A DNA stretch of 64,000 bases from Fluviicola sp. Its GTDB lineage: Bacteria; Bacteroidota; Bacteroidia; Flavobacteriales_D; Crocinitomicaceae. The notes beneath the pieces are model-generated. The model saw nothing but the letters and a program-made list of their open reading frames with translations, searched no databases and was not told where the DNA came from. Of the stretch, positions 37,901 through 45,644 are shown in pieces. The number at the start of each line of letters is the position of its first letter. Position 1 is the first letter of the stretch. The position numbers and the translations under genes were made by a program. Location: the NCBI GenBank assembly GCA_029866325.1, contig JARWZO010000018.1:1-64000 (forward strand), given 5' to 3'.

Positions 37901-38071
37901 TCTGATAAACCATTAGCCATTCAAATTCAACAGGAAGTTGTCATGGATGCAGGTTATTTCCGACAAGTTTCGGAACCTATTCCAATTATCGTAAATGGGG
38001 AACAATTAGAAATTGAAGGTGTTCCGTATTATTATGTGAATTTTATAGAGTTATTAAAACCTTTACCATAA
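31991..38071 (+). CDS. TANFOR-like giant protein with HELGH protease-like domain and ART-like toxin C-terminus
   Basis: A 2026-residue protein. Signal peptide ~1-29; TANFOR-like domain ~30-170 (LYPVQATV, RLRFTIEGAGF, LPEGFTTICVEV). Fibronectin-III-like module ~325-405 (TYQVRVRGIAGDYVSDPSE). HELGH zinc site at 836-840 with H847 and a NNLMDY Met-turn-like motif (M863); the third histidine is one residue beyond classical metzincin spacing. Hydrophobic segments ~1458-1490 and ~1512-1530. C-terminal ~150 residues resemble an R-S-E ADP-ribosyltransferase: VYSGK (1886-1890), FVSSS (1914-1918), QQE (1980-1982). The usual arginine of strand 1 is replaced by S1888. AT content rises sharply over the toxin-like end. 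Surface-delivered polymorphic toxin is the favoured reading (inference). Confidence 0.75.
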   Translation: MKNAFYIQLFQPLITGIVVLFSVFTSYGQLYPVQATVVTTPPYYNYMAYYGDQNNHLQVIATFTDFASPPIMARLRFTIEGAGFTLRTRQDIPVGTPFTLSPGVPVFMQGSDLLPYLSQNNLELVSGNVDFENLPEGFTTICVEVVKDGVASEIVSNNACTAFFLQYMQPPQAFLPLCNSVVDTAAMFQTFQWSPPQNYIPSVGSDLSYTFSLYEWIDTTNYNIFQSGQGLVYQTQTSFPMVQVSNFDVLWQQGRKYVWRVQAQLTSNGIPVQMFTQNGLSAPCSFYYGHQVSLAETLSSGLSINVSAEALASRKGRAMWTVTDETPGEGLSTYSSYIVEYRRKPYEGENYLYQWLYDTVVANQLPIWRLEPEETYQVRVRGIAGDYVSDPSEMAEFTTPPLREYACGEADLPYVPANYTPLAVAQMGDIFQIGQFELEVTHIDPLQLPGHFQGRGLIKHGFIGGAKVKVRFDDLLVDNAYMVREGQAVAVTSGVDNWLNEEYLNQVVPDTVNGVIESGGYLNDSTVFVVVNGDSLFFNFDGSDLPIVIHGDNNVEYQFWPNGTLIVTTYGIIASNDDLDGTAQLHILFEQAPGQAGGFDKKQYPQFNDNYEIIVCQDQYQYFVSNASKSTTGTSQVKAIIHGTIPSFLPSQLTFELAGGNTQVPYSQLNDSTFLLTLPARSYDYMVYAIYADFKLGKLNVKSYTPVTKKVRIVPIVAMSITEAQIETELNQIYKGANLTIDATIAPQFNTPEFTASTEFANPDVSLMSKYTAQMRALRDAYLAENEVESGTYLVFIIPEFADPAIDGYMVRGRGLGFVAQSTLTNAPTFAHTLGHELGHGIGGLKHAWGETESLKGGTNNLMDYSSGTQLIKKQWEGLRNPAAVLSFLDGEEDGSNYTVSGGDLSAIYSSFPNADGTISFIDPSGRIITLPQGLKSITFASPDSYWTTAQGNHVSENETPIGALISFKLANNDFYYASNSVSHHKFRGYERESDEQLYPNNTTPIASINHALAGIPCIVNGNVKFKICPMNKDAILANGTDPAPVGGYLIPEEKFKFLNDYITATSDAQGQIVVATFTTQLSNQVLQYLQSVRADVIGREAVYAFEVAYLLEANDIVGKCIGALTNSVQLSIQSEYENQVIIEEQANFNEFNTQVSDNTAISVSTNMPPMNIYSLDLDPQIFHPTVNYGQDPDYFKKYYYTLVNWLYKINKQADYTHDALTGESIDIGAFGDFIYDQLRVDQRECYLASLTASQRVKILREYSEWTWGSEKERLILEVLETTPEDQYSYLLTVFEENNYSLLKGLNGDLWNGDNYRLFMNVSKMVMKVKESEISDMKSLYASSIGPIGQSNYETMPDVIILQKSRDEGDIRIEVTTTWTSAGTIKVFTDNDFPGINVENTTRYYDPYEIVIVHFEDNYQFANMNGNHIEVGDRIAVPAMFAYWLVEEQEKIEETVAIRVIIDLGAIAVSIATVNPGPFLIADAAIAAVDLVFAINEDYILSEGTAQQKELLGNWNTFAAVVGAVNGVYLVQKVTAGALRFSYNPALLKQQFQNWKTSNLLKLEDAKEALKKIYKNTKSFFFSNSSFSTFKTEISALMREAEVNRLMIDQPSSAGTLSISTTGGQNQLRISNSEIGSSPLDLCYIDPDDQGRMVLSAIQFMDNNPTQINKVLMVLDDVNFKNASGELILGKKLFVIKTSAGAIKCYAGEILLANYPKVRSYLIDNQVMGGLNNSKKLIFENALKTADIAVLNLLENLPSSDDFAEIVRGFKDNEQAFINASKSLDAFSISNNGGWLQFWKLTPKMENALTTLRNELNGNLLPTGNATEIQLASIHAFTVNGDFVNIPMRYNPTWFGEYNTRALNHIKSGLNELRNVPQRKVVNEIVYSGKMYSAEDFNALFVGKIGVEIPFSGFVSSSKLESVALGFTKLSEQWAGSGSKIGVIRKITTANGVYIDDLSDWGVNLGQTRHSDKPLAIQIQQEVVMDAGYFRQVSEPIPIIVNGEQLEIEGVPYYYVNFIELLKPLP

Positions 38072-38075
38072 AAAG

Positions 38076-38444
38076 ATGAAATATTTAAATGCAAAAGATT
38101 TACCCGAAATACTAGATTCAGAAACAATAAAAATTCTAGTATTAATGGCTTTGGAATTTCCAAAACAAACATTTGATTGGGCAGAAGTATCAGAAGTATT
38201 AAAAGAAAGAAATCAATTAGATGCGATACTTGAGGAGGTAGAAAAACAGAAAAATCAAATAGAGTCTGTGAAAAATCATTCGATGACTAAAGAAGAAAAA
38301 ATAGTTGAAATGGAAAAATGGAAAAATATAAAGAGCAATAATGATCCTAATGCATTTTATGGAAACATGGGACAGCCAGAAACTCCCGAAGAATATAAAA
38401 AACGTTATGGTGTTTTACCACCTAAAAAAGGAAATTCAAAGTAG
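38076..38444 (+). CDS. Small cytosolic protein, candidate immunity protein
   Basis: A 122-residue protein beginning 4 nt after the toxin-like gene's stop. No signal peptide; helical and charged, with many Lys/Glu (LEEVEKQKNQIESVKNH) and a C-terminal GYxLPP-like tail (KKRYGVLPPKK). No family recognised. Position directly behind the 3' end of a polymorphic-toxin-like gene, the matching low GC and cytosolic location are what one expects of an immunity protein that blocks the toxin in the producer (inference). It could equally be an unrelated passenger gene. Confidence 0.65.
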   Translation: MKYLNAKDLPEILDSETIKILVLMALEFPKQTFDWAEVSEVLKERNQLDAILEEVEKQKNQIESVKNHSMTKEEKIVEMEKWKNIKSNNDPNAFYGNMGQPETPEEYKKRYGVLPPKKGNSK

Positions 38445-38475
38445 TTTAATTTATCCAATATTAATTACTCAAAGC

Positions 38476-40308
38476 ATGAATCTAAAAAAATGGTTAATGT
38501 GTAAGTTTAATGTCTTTAAGGTTTTAATGATAGTTTTTTGTTCGTTTAGTAATAGTTCTTACTCTCAAAAAAACGATAAGGATTTTTTGCTTAGGCATTC
38601 AATTGATATTCATCCAAATTCTATACCGTTCAATAAAAAAGGAAAATGGGGCGTGGCTCTATTGGATGGAAAGATATTAATTAAGCCAAAATATGATTCT
38701 TTATTGAATGCAGGTAAAAATATATGTATCGCTTATACCGAAAAAAAAGGTTACCAACTTCTTACTGGTGAATCAAAAGAATTATTAAGTACCACGGCCA
38801 AAAACATACGTTTTTTGGAAACTGGAATCTTTGAAATAACCAATAAAACTAATGAAATCAATTTTGCAATTTGGAATGGGGTAACGCTTCAAATGGCAAA
38901 TAATGAGACAGCAATTAAATTAGCCAAATCAAAGAATGACTTTTGGAACGATCAAATCATTTATCCAAACCTAGAAGAACTTAACAAATATGTGTATTCA
39001 ATACATATTTTTGAAGATTCTGGTGTCAAATTTTTTAATTGTAAATTAAAAAATGGAACTCATTTAAGTTTAGAAAAATTATCCACTATTAAATTTATAT
39101 CACCATCCTATATTCAAGGCTTTGATAAAATTAGAGGAATTGGGTATCTGCTAGATCTAAGTGGTGGCATGACATATTCTGTTGAAAATGATTTATTTGA
39201 AAGTCCTTTAAAAAAGGATAATGATTTATTTTTCATCAAACGTACTAGTACCGGATACAATCTAATAAAAAACAATGTACCCACATCATATTTTTCTCAG
39301 AACCCAATAGAGTTAAAAAACGGTATGATTATCAAGACAATAAAAGATTTGAATTTCAATTCAAGTTCGATTAAAATGTACAATATTGATGATTATAATG
39401 CGATTCCCGGAACATTTGATTTTATTCTCAAATACGGTAGTGTTTTAGCCTTTTACACAAAAAATAAAAATGTAACTCTTTATTCTAAAGAAGGATACTT
39501 GATTAAAAGCATTTTAAACAAGGATGTAATAGGTTGCGAATATTATGAAATTGATTCTATTCCAATCATGAAAGTCATATCAGGTAAATCATTAGAAGAA
39601 GCTCCAATAAAATTAAACGATGTCATTGAGAAAGAGTTACCTAAGAAAACAAACCGTTCTGATGAATACACAAGAGTTGCAGAATATTTTGATCCTAGAT
39701 TTGAATCGTTAATATCCAAATCGGGTAAGGTTCTTCTTGAAGTTCATGGTTCAATTATACCTTATTCATCAAACTCTTCTTTATTTCAATTAGATCAAAT
39801 CAATGGTGAGTCTTTTATCTATTATATCGATACCATCAAAGACTCTGCTATTCAACTAAAGTACAACGACATAATTCAACTATCTGATTCACTTTGTTTT
39901 GTAAAAAGTGATAACAAGTATTCTTTAATGCAGATAAATAATCAAGAAGTGAAACCAGTTTTATTTGATAATGTTTTGACGCTAGGAATAGGTGAGCATA
40001 GGGTGGTGATCTGCAATATTGAAGGCAAAAAGTCCTACTTTGATGAAAATATGAAATCTCTAAATTTTGATCAAGACGTTAATTTATCAATTCTTGCTTC
40101 AGATATTTCAAACACAGAACCATATTATTTAAAGTATTCCAATAAAGATTTGCTTTTCGGGGTTTTGGATTCAGAAGGAAAAGTCCTCATTCAAGCTAAA
40201 TATAAAAGCATTTTGTACCGTAAAAGTGCTAACTATTTTGTTTGTCTTTTACCAAATTCAGAGTTTGAATACCTATTACCAAACGGCAAACAAATCGTAA
40301 TAGATTAG
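38476..40308 (+). CDS. WG-repeat-type exported protein
   Basis: The start at 38476 (MNLKKWLMCKF) gives a signal peptide or anchor of ~30 residues; the open frame extends upstream but overlaps the previous gene. The 610-residue protein begins with a WG-repeat motif (~52-75: KGKWGVALLDGKILIKPKYD) and ends with a similar unit (~560-585: LLFGVLDSEGKVLIQAKY), with degenerate beta-rich units between. Base composition is very AT-rich (12 G/C in 60 at 39181-39240), unlike flanking genes. WG-repeat proteins are often found near toxin loci in Bacteroidota; their role is not fixed. It may be a second protective or accessory protein (inference). Confidence 0.72.
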   Translation: MNLKKWLMCKFNVFKVLMIVFCSFSNSSYSQKNDKDFLLRHSIDIHPNSIPFNKKGKWGVALLDGKILIKPKYDSLLNAGKNICIAYTEKKGYQLLTGESKELLSTTAKNIRFLETGIFEITNKTNEINFAIWNGVTLQMANNETAIKLAKSKNDFWNDQIIYPNLEELNKYVYSIHIFEDSGVKFFNCKLKNGTHLSLEKLSTIKFISPSYIQGFDKIRGIGYLLDLSGGMTYSVENDLFESPLKKDNDLFFIKRTSTGYNLIKNNVPTSYFSQNPIELKNGMIIKTIKDLNFNSSSIKMYNIDDYNAIPGTFDFILKYGSVLAFYTKNKNVTLYSKEGYLIKSILNKDVIGCEYYEIDSIPIMKVISGKSLEEAPIKLNDVIEKELPKKTNRSDEYTRVAEYFDPRFESLISKSGKVLLEVHGSIIPYSSNSSLFQLDQINGESFIYYIDTIKDSAIQLKYNDIIQLSDSLCFVKSDNKYSLMQINNQEVKPVLFDNVLTLGIGEHRVVICNIEGKKSYFDENMKSLNFDQDVNLSILASDISNTEPYYLKYSNKDLLFGVLDSEGKVLIQAKYKSILYRKSANYFVCLLPNSEFEYLLPNGKQIVID

Positions 40309-40333
40309 TAATTACTCCTTTTAGTTTTTTTAC

Positions 40334-43192
40334 ATGAAACAATCACTACTCATACTTTCTTTCCTTTGCTGCTTTGGGGCATTTACTCAAACCGACACCA
40401 CCACTTCCGCCCTAGAGCAGCGCATCTTTGCCCTGCATGAACGGGTGGTGAATGATCCGTCCATGCAATCGGATTATTTTAATCCGCAAGACACGGCGTC
40501 GCTGCCAATTGGGATCGTGAAGCAAATTGGTAATGTGATCTATGCCATTTGCATTGATAGTGCTTTTTACACACCTCAAGGTTCTTACTTCAATGTGTAC
40601 ATGGCAATGGATTTTCCGGGAGCGGAACGAAAGATTGCTTTTGCAGCCAAACACGTGCAGTTTAATCCGCAAGGAGTATTGGTGTCGCAGGGAACACGTT
40701 TGCAGTTGGTGAGTAAACAAACCGTGAATCTTGGACCGAATGCTCAATTGGTGTTTAAGGACGATGGGATGAATTTTGTGGAGTGGGATTGTAACGGTTA
40801 CAAACAAGCGGGGTTGAGTTTGGATATTGTGTTGAATCCATCGGTGGTAATCAATGCTATTGATCCTCAATTGCCCGTAAAAGCAGGTTTCCAACTAGTT
40901 GTAGAAGATTTGGAGAACATCGCTATCAACATTCCTCAAATTGACCCGTTTAAGGTGCGTGGAGCTGACGATTTTGTGTTTGCTTTGTCAGATATTTCCT
41001 TTGATCGAAGCAGTACAACCAACCCGAACGGAATCATCTTGCCTCAAATCACCACGCAGTTATACAATGGTGATCTCAACGAGTGGAAAGGCTTTTTTGC
41101 CCGTGACATTATCGTGACCTTGCCTCCGAAATTATCGCGTACAGGTGAGGCAACAAGTATTTACGCTCACAACATGATTATCGATGATTCGGGTGTTACA
41201 GGAGAATTCGGAGCAACGAATCTATTCGGAACGAACGAATCTTCGATGTCCGGTTGGGGATTCTCGATCAACTCGTTGGAGGTAGCGTTGACTAGTAATC
41301 ACCTCTCGGGTGGTAGCATCGGCGGTGAGATTCAAATACCCATTCTAGATCAGCCGTTGGATTATACGGCAACGATCGAAGAAAACAGCGCCACTAACAA
41401 ACTCGATTATACATTTGCGATCAGTCCTTCCGCAAACATCGTTATTCCGGTGCCGGCGCTTAGTTCAGAAGTACAATTGCATCCAACTTCGGTAATTCAA
41501 GTGCAGAGTGTTGCCGGAGAGTTTCGACCGAAAGCCATTCTAAATGGAAAATGGACGGTAACGCGCGGAACAACCAAAGTGAAAGGGGTTAGTTTTCAGG
41601 ATTTGACGGTCATTCATACCGCACCGGTCATTACACAAGGCATGTTTTCGCTCGTTGGTTCAAATGCAGATAGCAACAAGTTGATGCGTTTTCCGGTTTC
41701 GCTCAATTCTCTTGGGTTTTTCACCACAACAACAGGCGAACTCTTGCTACAAGCTAACATGAGCGTCAATCTGGGGAATTCGCCAAATACGTTTTCTGTC
41801 TCAGCAGGCTTTAGTGTGGTTACACAACGTACAACCAACTTGGGACGAACGAATCTAGCTTTTAGTCAATTCCAGTTCAACGATATCATGATTTCGTTGC
41901 ACACCACGCCTTTCGATCTGGATGGTGTAATTGCAGTGCGCAAAGACGATCCGACCTTTGGAGATTTATTTTACGGCAGCGTTGCGTTTCGCTTGAAAAA
42001 CATCGGAATGGATAACCCGGCAATGGTTTCTGTGGGCTTTGGTAAACTGCCCGATTATAAATATTGGTTCGTAGACGCCGCAATCCCCGTAAACATTCCG
42101 ATCACTCCTACCGTTTCTATTTCGCAATTGTATGGTGGAGTGATGAACCGCGTGAGTACCACCACTTCCGATCAGCAAGTATTGAATCGTGTAATCGGAG
42201 CAATTAACAACCCATCACAAGGTGGTGGAACGCCGAATAGTGTGATTCCATTTGTGCCGGATGCCAATCGCGGATTGGAATTTCGAGCAGGTGTTGCTTT
42301 ACAAAACATCGCGCGCGAGGAACTTTTCAACGCAGAGGCAATGTTCTGTATTGCTTTTAATCCAAATGGTGGATTTGCTTCCATCAATTTCTACGGACAA
42401 GCCTATATGCTAGTAGCCCGTGCGCAGCGTACGAGTTCATCGGCCCAAAAAGTTTACGGAACATTGGCGGTTGGATACGATAACAACGCAAAAGTGCTGG
42501 ATGCTCAACTGGATGCGGTGATGTATGTTCCAAACCTGTTGCAAGGTAACATGAACCTCAAATTGCACATTGCGCCGGGTGATTGGTATTTCTGGCTCAA
42601 TCGTCCTGCTAGTCGGGCAAATCTTTCGCTTGTCGGGTTGTTCAATGTGAATGCTTACTTTATGGTCGGAACACAAATTGATCCCTTACCGCCACCGCCA
42701 AGTTATGTGACCCAATTGGTCGGATCGGGTAGTTTTGTCAACATTGATCAAACGGCGCTTTCAACCGGAAACGGATTCCTTGCAGGAATGCAATTTAACT
42801 CCGGATTTGATAAACAATTCCAACTGGCGGGTAACTGGTATGGTTATGCCACCGCTGCTTTCGGAGCAGGTTTTGACGTCATGATGATGAAAGTATCACC
42901 AACCGCACATTGCCAAGGCTCGAGCGATCCTATCGGAATCAACCGTTGGTATTGCATGGGGCAAGTGTACGGTTATCTCAATGGTGGATTGGGAGCCAGA
43001 CGTATCGTGGAGGGAGAGATTACCAATGAGTTTAATATCATTTCATTGAGTGCCGCTTTTCTCTTACAGGGACGATTACCCAAACCAACCTTTGTATATG
43101 GCGCAGTTGGATTACGTTTCGAATTTTTAACCATTGATGTTTCCGTGAACGCTGATGTGTCCTTCGGTAACGATTGTACGATAATTTACTGA
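40334..43192 (+). CDS. Large secreted protein of the TANFOR-type locus, unknown function
   Basis: A 952-residue protein with a signal peptide (~1-18, ending FTQ). It is beta-rich throughout, with no cysteine clusters, membrane helices, lipobox or T9SS sorting domain. The second half (~560-950) has long amphipathic strands and GFGKLPDYKYWFVDAA and WYFWLNRPAS motifs, as in a large shell or barrel. No family recognised. GC content returns to the normal level here (27 of 60 at 41041-41100), after the AT-rich toxin cassette. Its stop overlaps the next ATG by one base, so both are co-translated. Confidence 0.72.
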   Translation: MKQSLLILSFLCCFGAFTQTDTTTSALEQRIFALHERVVNDPSMQSDYFNPQDTASLPIGIVKQIGNVIYAICIDSAFYTPQGSYFNVYMAMDFPGAERKIAFAAKHVQFNPQGVLVSQGTRLQLVSKQTVNLGPNAQLVFKDDGMNFVEWDCNGYKQAGLSLDIVLNPSVVINAIDPQLPVKAGFQLVVEDLENIAINIPQIDPFKVRGADDFVFALSDISFDRSSTTNPNGIILPQITTQLYNGDLNEWKGFFARDIIVTLPPKLSRTGEATSIYAHNMIIDDSGVTGEFGATNLFGTNESSMSGWGFSINSLEVALTSNHLSGGSIGGEIQIPILDQPLDYTATIEENSATNKLDYTFAISPSANIVIPVPALSSEVQLHPTSVIQVQSVAGEFRPKAILNGKWTVTRGTTKVKGVSFQDLTVIHTAPVITQGMFSLVGSNADSNKLMRFPVSLNSLGFFTTTTGELLLQANMSVNLGNSPNTFSVSAGFSVVTQRTTNLGRTNLAFSQFQFNDIMISLHTTPFDLDGVIAVRKDDPTFGDLFYGSVAFRLKNIGMDNPAMVSVGFGKLPDYKYWFVDAAIPVNIPITPTVSISQLYGGVMNRVSTTTSDQQVLNRVIGAINNPSQGGGTPNSVIPFVPDANRGLEFRAGVALQNIAREELFNAEAMFCIAFNPNGGFASINFYGQAYMLVARAQRTSSSAQKVYGTLAVGYDNNAKVLDAQLDAVMYVPNLLQGNMNLKLHIAPGDWYFWLNRPASRANLSLVGLFNVNAYFMVGTQIDPLPPPPSYVTQLVGSGSFVNIDQTALSTGNGFLAGMQFNSGFDKQFQLAGNWYGYATAAFGAGFDVMMMKVSPTAHCQGSSDPIGINRWYCMGQVYGYLNGGLGARRIVEGEITNEFNIISLSAAFLLQGRLPKPTFVYGAVGLRFEFLTIDVSVNADVSFGNDCTIIY

Positions 43193-45213
43193 TGAAAACA
43201 CGAAATACACTTTTCACATTATTGATAACGGTATTGTTATCCGGTCATCTTTTCGCGCAGGAAAAACCACTGTCTGTGATCACAAAAGTGACAATGGATG
43301 AAGTGCGTTTGAAATGGCTGCCCGTTAATTATGAGCAGATGCGCATCCTCGTAAAAGAAGGTTGTACCGTAGAACAAGTTGAATTGTTAGGGTCTACGAC
43401 GGCTCAAACTGCAGATTACACTTCGGGGCTAAAAACGATCATCGCCCCGACATCAGTGCGCTTGGCATCTATGAACGTTTCCGATTCGGCAGTGCAACGC
43501 ATGTTGGCGCTAATTGATCCGTTCACTGCTGCAGCACCTGCTGCTGAAAAAGAGAATCGCGATTTTGCTTTTGCGTTGGCAGTATTGGAAATCACGGTTT
43601 CCGACGCCTTAAGTAATGCTGTTGGTTGCCAATTGACTGTTCAAACCAAAAAAGGTAAACGTTATGGATTTCGCATTTCGATGAAAGGGCTTCCAACAGC
43701 GTTTATAGAAGTCAATACCGATGAACCGACAAAATACCCGACGATTGCAGACTTTGAAGCAAAAATCGACCGAAAGAAAACCGTTGAACTCACCTGGACA
43801 GCCAAAAAATACCAATCTTATGGTTATGCATTTTGGTTAGAAAAATCGGTTGATGCTCCCAAGTCGGGCACTTACCTGACCCAAACGCCCTATTTTCCGG
43901 TGCGTACGCAAGATGAAAAAACAGATAAGCAAGATTTCTTGCGCGATGAAGCGCTCACGGAAGGAAAAAACCATTTCTACCGTTTGGTTGGGCTCAATTA
44001 CTTTGGTGAACAAGCCTATTTCTCTGAATGGAAAAAAATCTATGTTCCTCGACACCTCAATGCCGAAGTGTTCATTGATACCGTTTATGCCGATAAACAA
44101 ACCCGCGTTGTGAAAGGTTCGGCTTTCCGCTTGTCCAAAGAACCGATAAACCTGAAAGAATACGTTTTGTTGCGTTCCGACAAAAAAGATGGAACATACT
44201 CATTTGTGCAACAAAAGAACTCCACCGATACCGTTTTTCAATTTACGGTAGATATGTTAAAAACGGGTGATCAGTTCTATTACAAAGTCGCGGCGGTAAG
44301 TACCGATAACGACAGTGTGTATTCGATGGCTCACTATCTTTTCACACTCGATCAGGAACCTCCGTCAGCGCCTTCGAAATTATCAGGAACCATCAACGAA
44401 CAAGGAATTGTTTCACTTACATGGTCTGCTCCGGCTGACAACGATTTAGAAGGTTATCGAATCTTTCGCGCCAACCACAAAAAAGAAGACTTTGCAGAAC
44501 GCAATACCGTGTTATCGCTTCAAACCACTTTTACAGATACGCTGGCGCTCAACAATCTTACTCCGGAAGTGTATTACTGTGTGAAATCCGTCGATAAAAA
44601 CTTCAACAATTCACCTTTCTCTGATACGATTCTGGTTTTGAAACCCGACACCATTGCTCCGGTTCCCACCTTACTTAGAAAACCACTTGTGCACGATAGC
44701 CTGATCCGGTTGTCATGGATCAACTCACCGAGTGCAGATGTCGCTCAGAATGTGCTGCTGCGTGTTTCAAACAATCAAGCCGACACCTTGGTAAAGTGGT
44801 CTGACACGCTGAGTGTTTTTACCGACCAAAACATCATTCCCGGAACTTCATACAATTATCTTGTTTTGACCAATGACAAATCAGGGAATAAATCAACGGG
44901 AACACCACAACAATTGTATTACGAACCGGGTTACCGAAAGTCGTTAGTTGGTTTCAAAACTGAATCACTTCCCAAAGAAAAGCTAATCCGCTTGTCTTGG
45001 CAAATTCCGGATGGCGAGGTATTCAGCTACCAAATTTATAAAGCAACTGAAACAGGTAAATTGACCTTGCTAAAAACCATCGAAAATGGCGCGACAACGC
45101 AGTTTGAAGACCGAAATATCAGCAGTGGTAAAACCTATCGTTATACAGTGAAATACATACTAAAATCGGGTATTCACGGCTTACCGACCAACGAAATGGT
45201 TGTGTTGTTTTAA
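43192..45213 (+). CDS. Secreted fibronectin-type-III repeat protein
   Basis: The start at 43192 (MKTRNTLFTL) overlaps the previous stop (TGATG) and gives a proper signal peptide (~1-23); 673 residues. The N-terminal domain (~25-200) is not recognised. At least four fibronectin-type-III-like modules follow (~200-670), with the strand motifs LTWTAKKYQSYGYAFWL, VSLTWSAPADNDLEGYRIF, IRLSWINSPS and IRLSWQIPDGEVFSYQIY. No sorting domain or anchor. Last gene of the seven-gene run; probably an extracellular binding or scaffold component working with the 952-residue protein (inference). Confidence 0.8.
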   Translation: MKTRNTLFTLLITVLLSGHLFAQEKPLSVITKVTMDEVRLKWLPVNYEQMRILVKEGCTVEQVELLGSTTAQTADYTSGLKTIIAPTSVRLASMNVSDSAVQRMLALIDPFTAAAPAAEKENRDFAFALAVLEITVSDALSNAVGCQLTVQTKKGKRYGFRISMKGLPTAFIEVNTDEPTKYPTIADFEAKIDRKKTVELTWTAKKYQSYGYAFWLEKSVDAPKSGTYLTQTPYFPVRTQDEKTDKQDFLRDEALTEGKNHFYRLVGLNYFGEQAYFSEWKKIYVPRHLNAEVFIDTVYADKQTRVVKGSAFRLSKEPINLKEYVLLRSDKKDGTYSFVQQKNSTDTVFQFTVDMLKTGDQFYYKVAAVSTDNDSVYSMAHYLFTLDQEPPSAPSKLSGTINEQGIVSLTWSAPADNDLEGYRIFRANHKKEDFAERNTVLSLQTTFTDTLALNNLTPEVYYCVKSVDKNFNNSPFSDTILVLKPDTIAPVPTLLRKPLVHDSLIRLSWINSPSADVAQNVLLRVSNNQADTLVKWSDTLSVFTDQNIIPGTSYNYLVLTNDKSGNKSTGTPQQLYYEPGYRKSLVGFKTESLPKEKLIRLSWQIPDGEVFSYQIYKATETGKLTLLKTIENGATTQFEDRNISSGKTYRYTVKYILKSGIHGLPTNEMVVLF

Positions 45214-45229
45214 GTGGAATTTTTAAACC

Positions 45230-45250
45230 GGAAATACTATTTTCCTTTTT
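45230..45250 (+). terminator. Weak terminator-like hairpin
   Basis: GGAAA/TTTCC with a 6-nt loop and five T residues, 17 nt after the last gene of the surface operon. The short stem makes this tentative. Confidence 0.4.
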
Positions 45251-45284
45251 AATTTTGATCACCTAATCTCAAACGACTAAATGA

Positions 45285-45615
45285 TTTTAGTAAAATCAAA
45301 AATTCGTAACACATAACCTTATTATTAATCGATTATTTAGCTTACGTACAGCGCCAATTCAACGAAGCGACGTAAGAAAAATGGCTATTTCGTTGTGTTT
45401 TGTCAAAAGCGCTAAAACGTACAGCGTTTACCAAAACTGCTGTACGTTGCGTTTCAGATCCCGATCTGACACTTTTGACCTTAAAACACAGAAATAGCCA
45501 TTATTCACGAGCGGCTATGAATGGCGCAAAAGGATGTTTTGCTTACTTTTTCAAGTCCGCCGCGGCGGAGCAAAAAGTAAGAGAAAATTGTGGTACGATT
45601 GAGACCAATCAAAAA
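45285..45615 (+). repeat. ~340-bp dispersed palindromic repeat, copy 1
   Basis: About 95% identical by eye to 47999-48328 and clearly related to the inverted copy at 62754-63096. It contains a long imperfect inverted repeat (AATGGCTATTTC...GTGTTTTG against AAAACACAGAAATAGCCATT) and a second hairpin (CTTACTTTTT / AAAAAGTAAG) capped by the palindrome TCCGCCGCGGCGGA. It fills the gap between the surface operon and the carotenoid operon. A 79-codon frame inside it is not conserved between copies and looks spurious. Confidence 0.9.
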
Positions 45616-45644
45616 CAATTTGATAACTTGCCTGTTTAACCGAA

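Noticed and set aside
45400-45639. 79-codon frame upstream of the carotenoid operon
   Set aside because: It lies inside repeat copy 1, and the substitutions in copy 2 do not preserve it; it is a by-product of the repeat.
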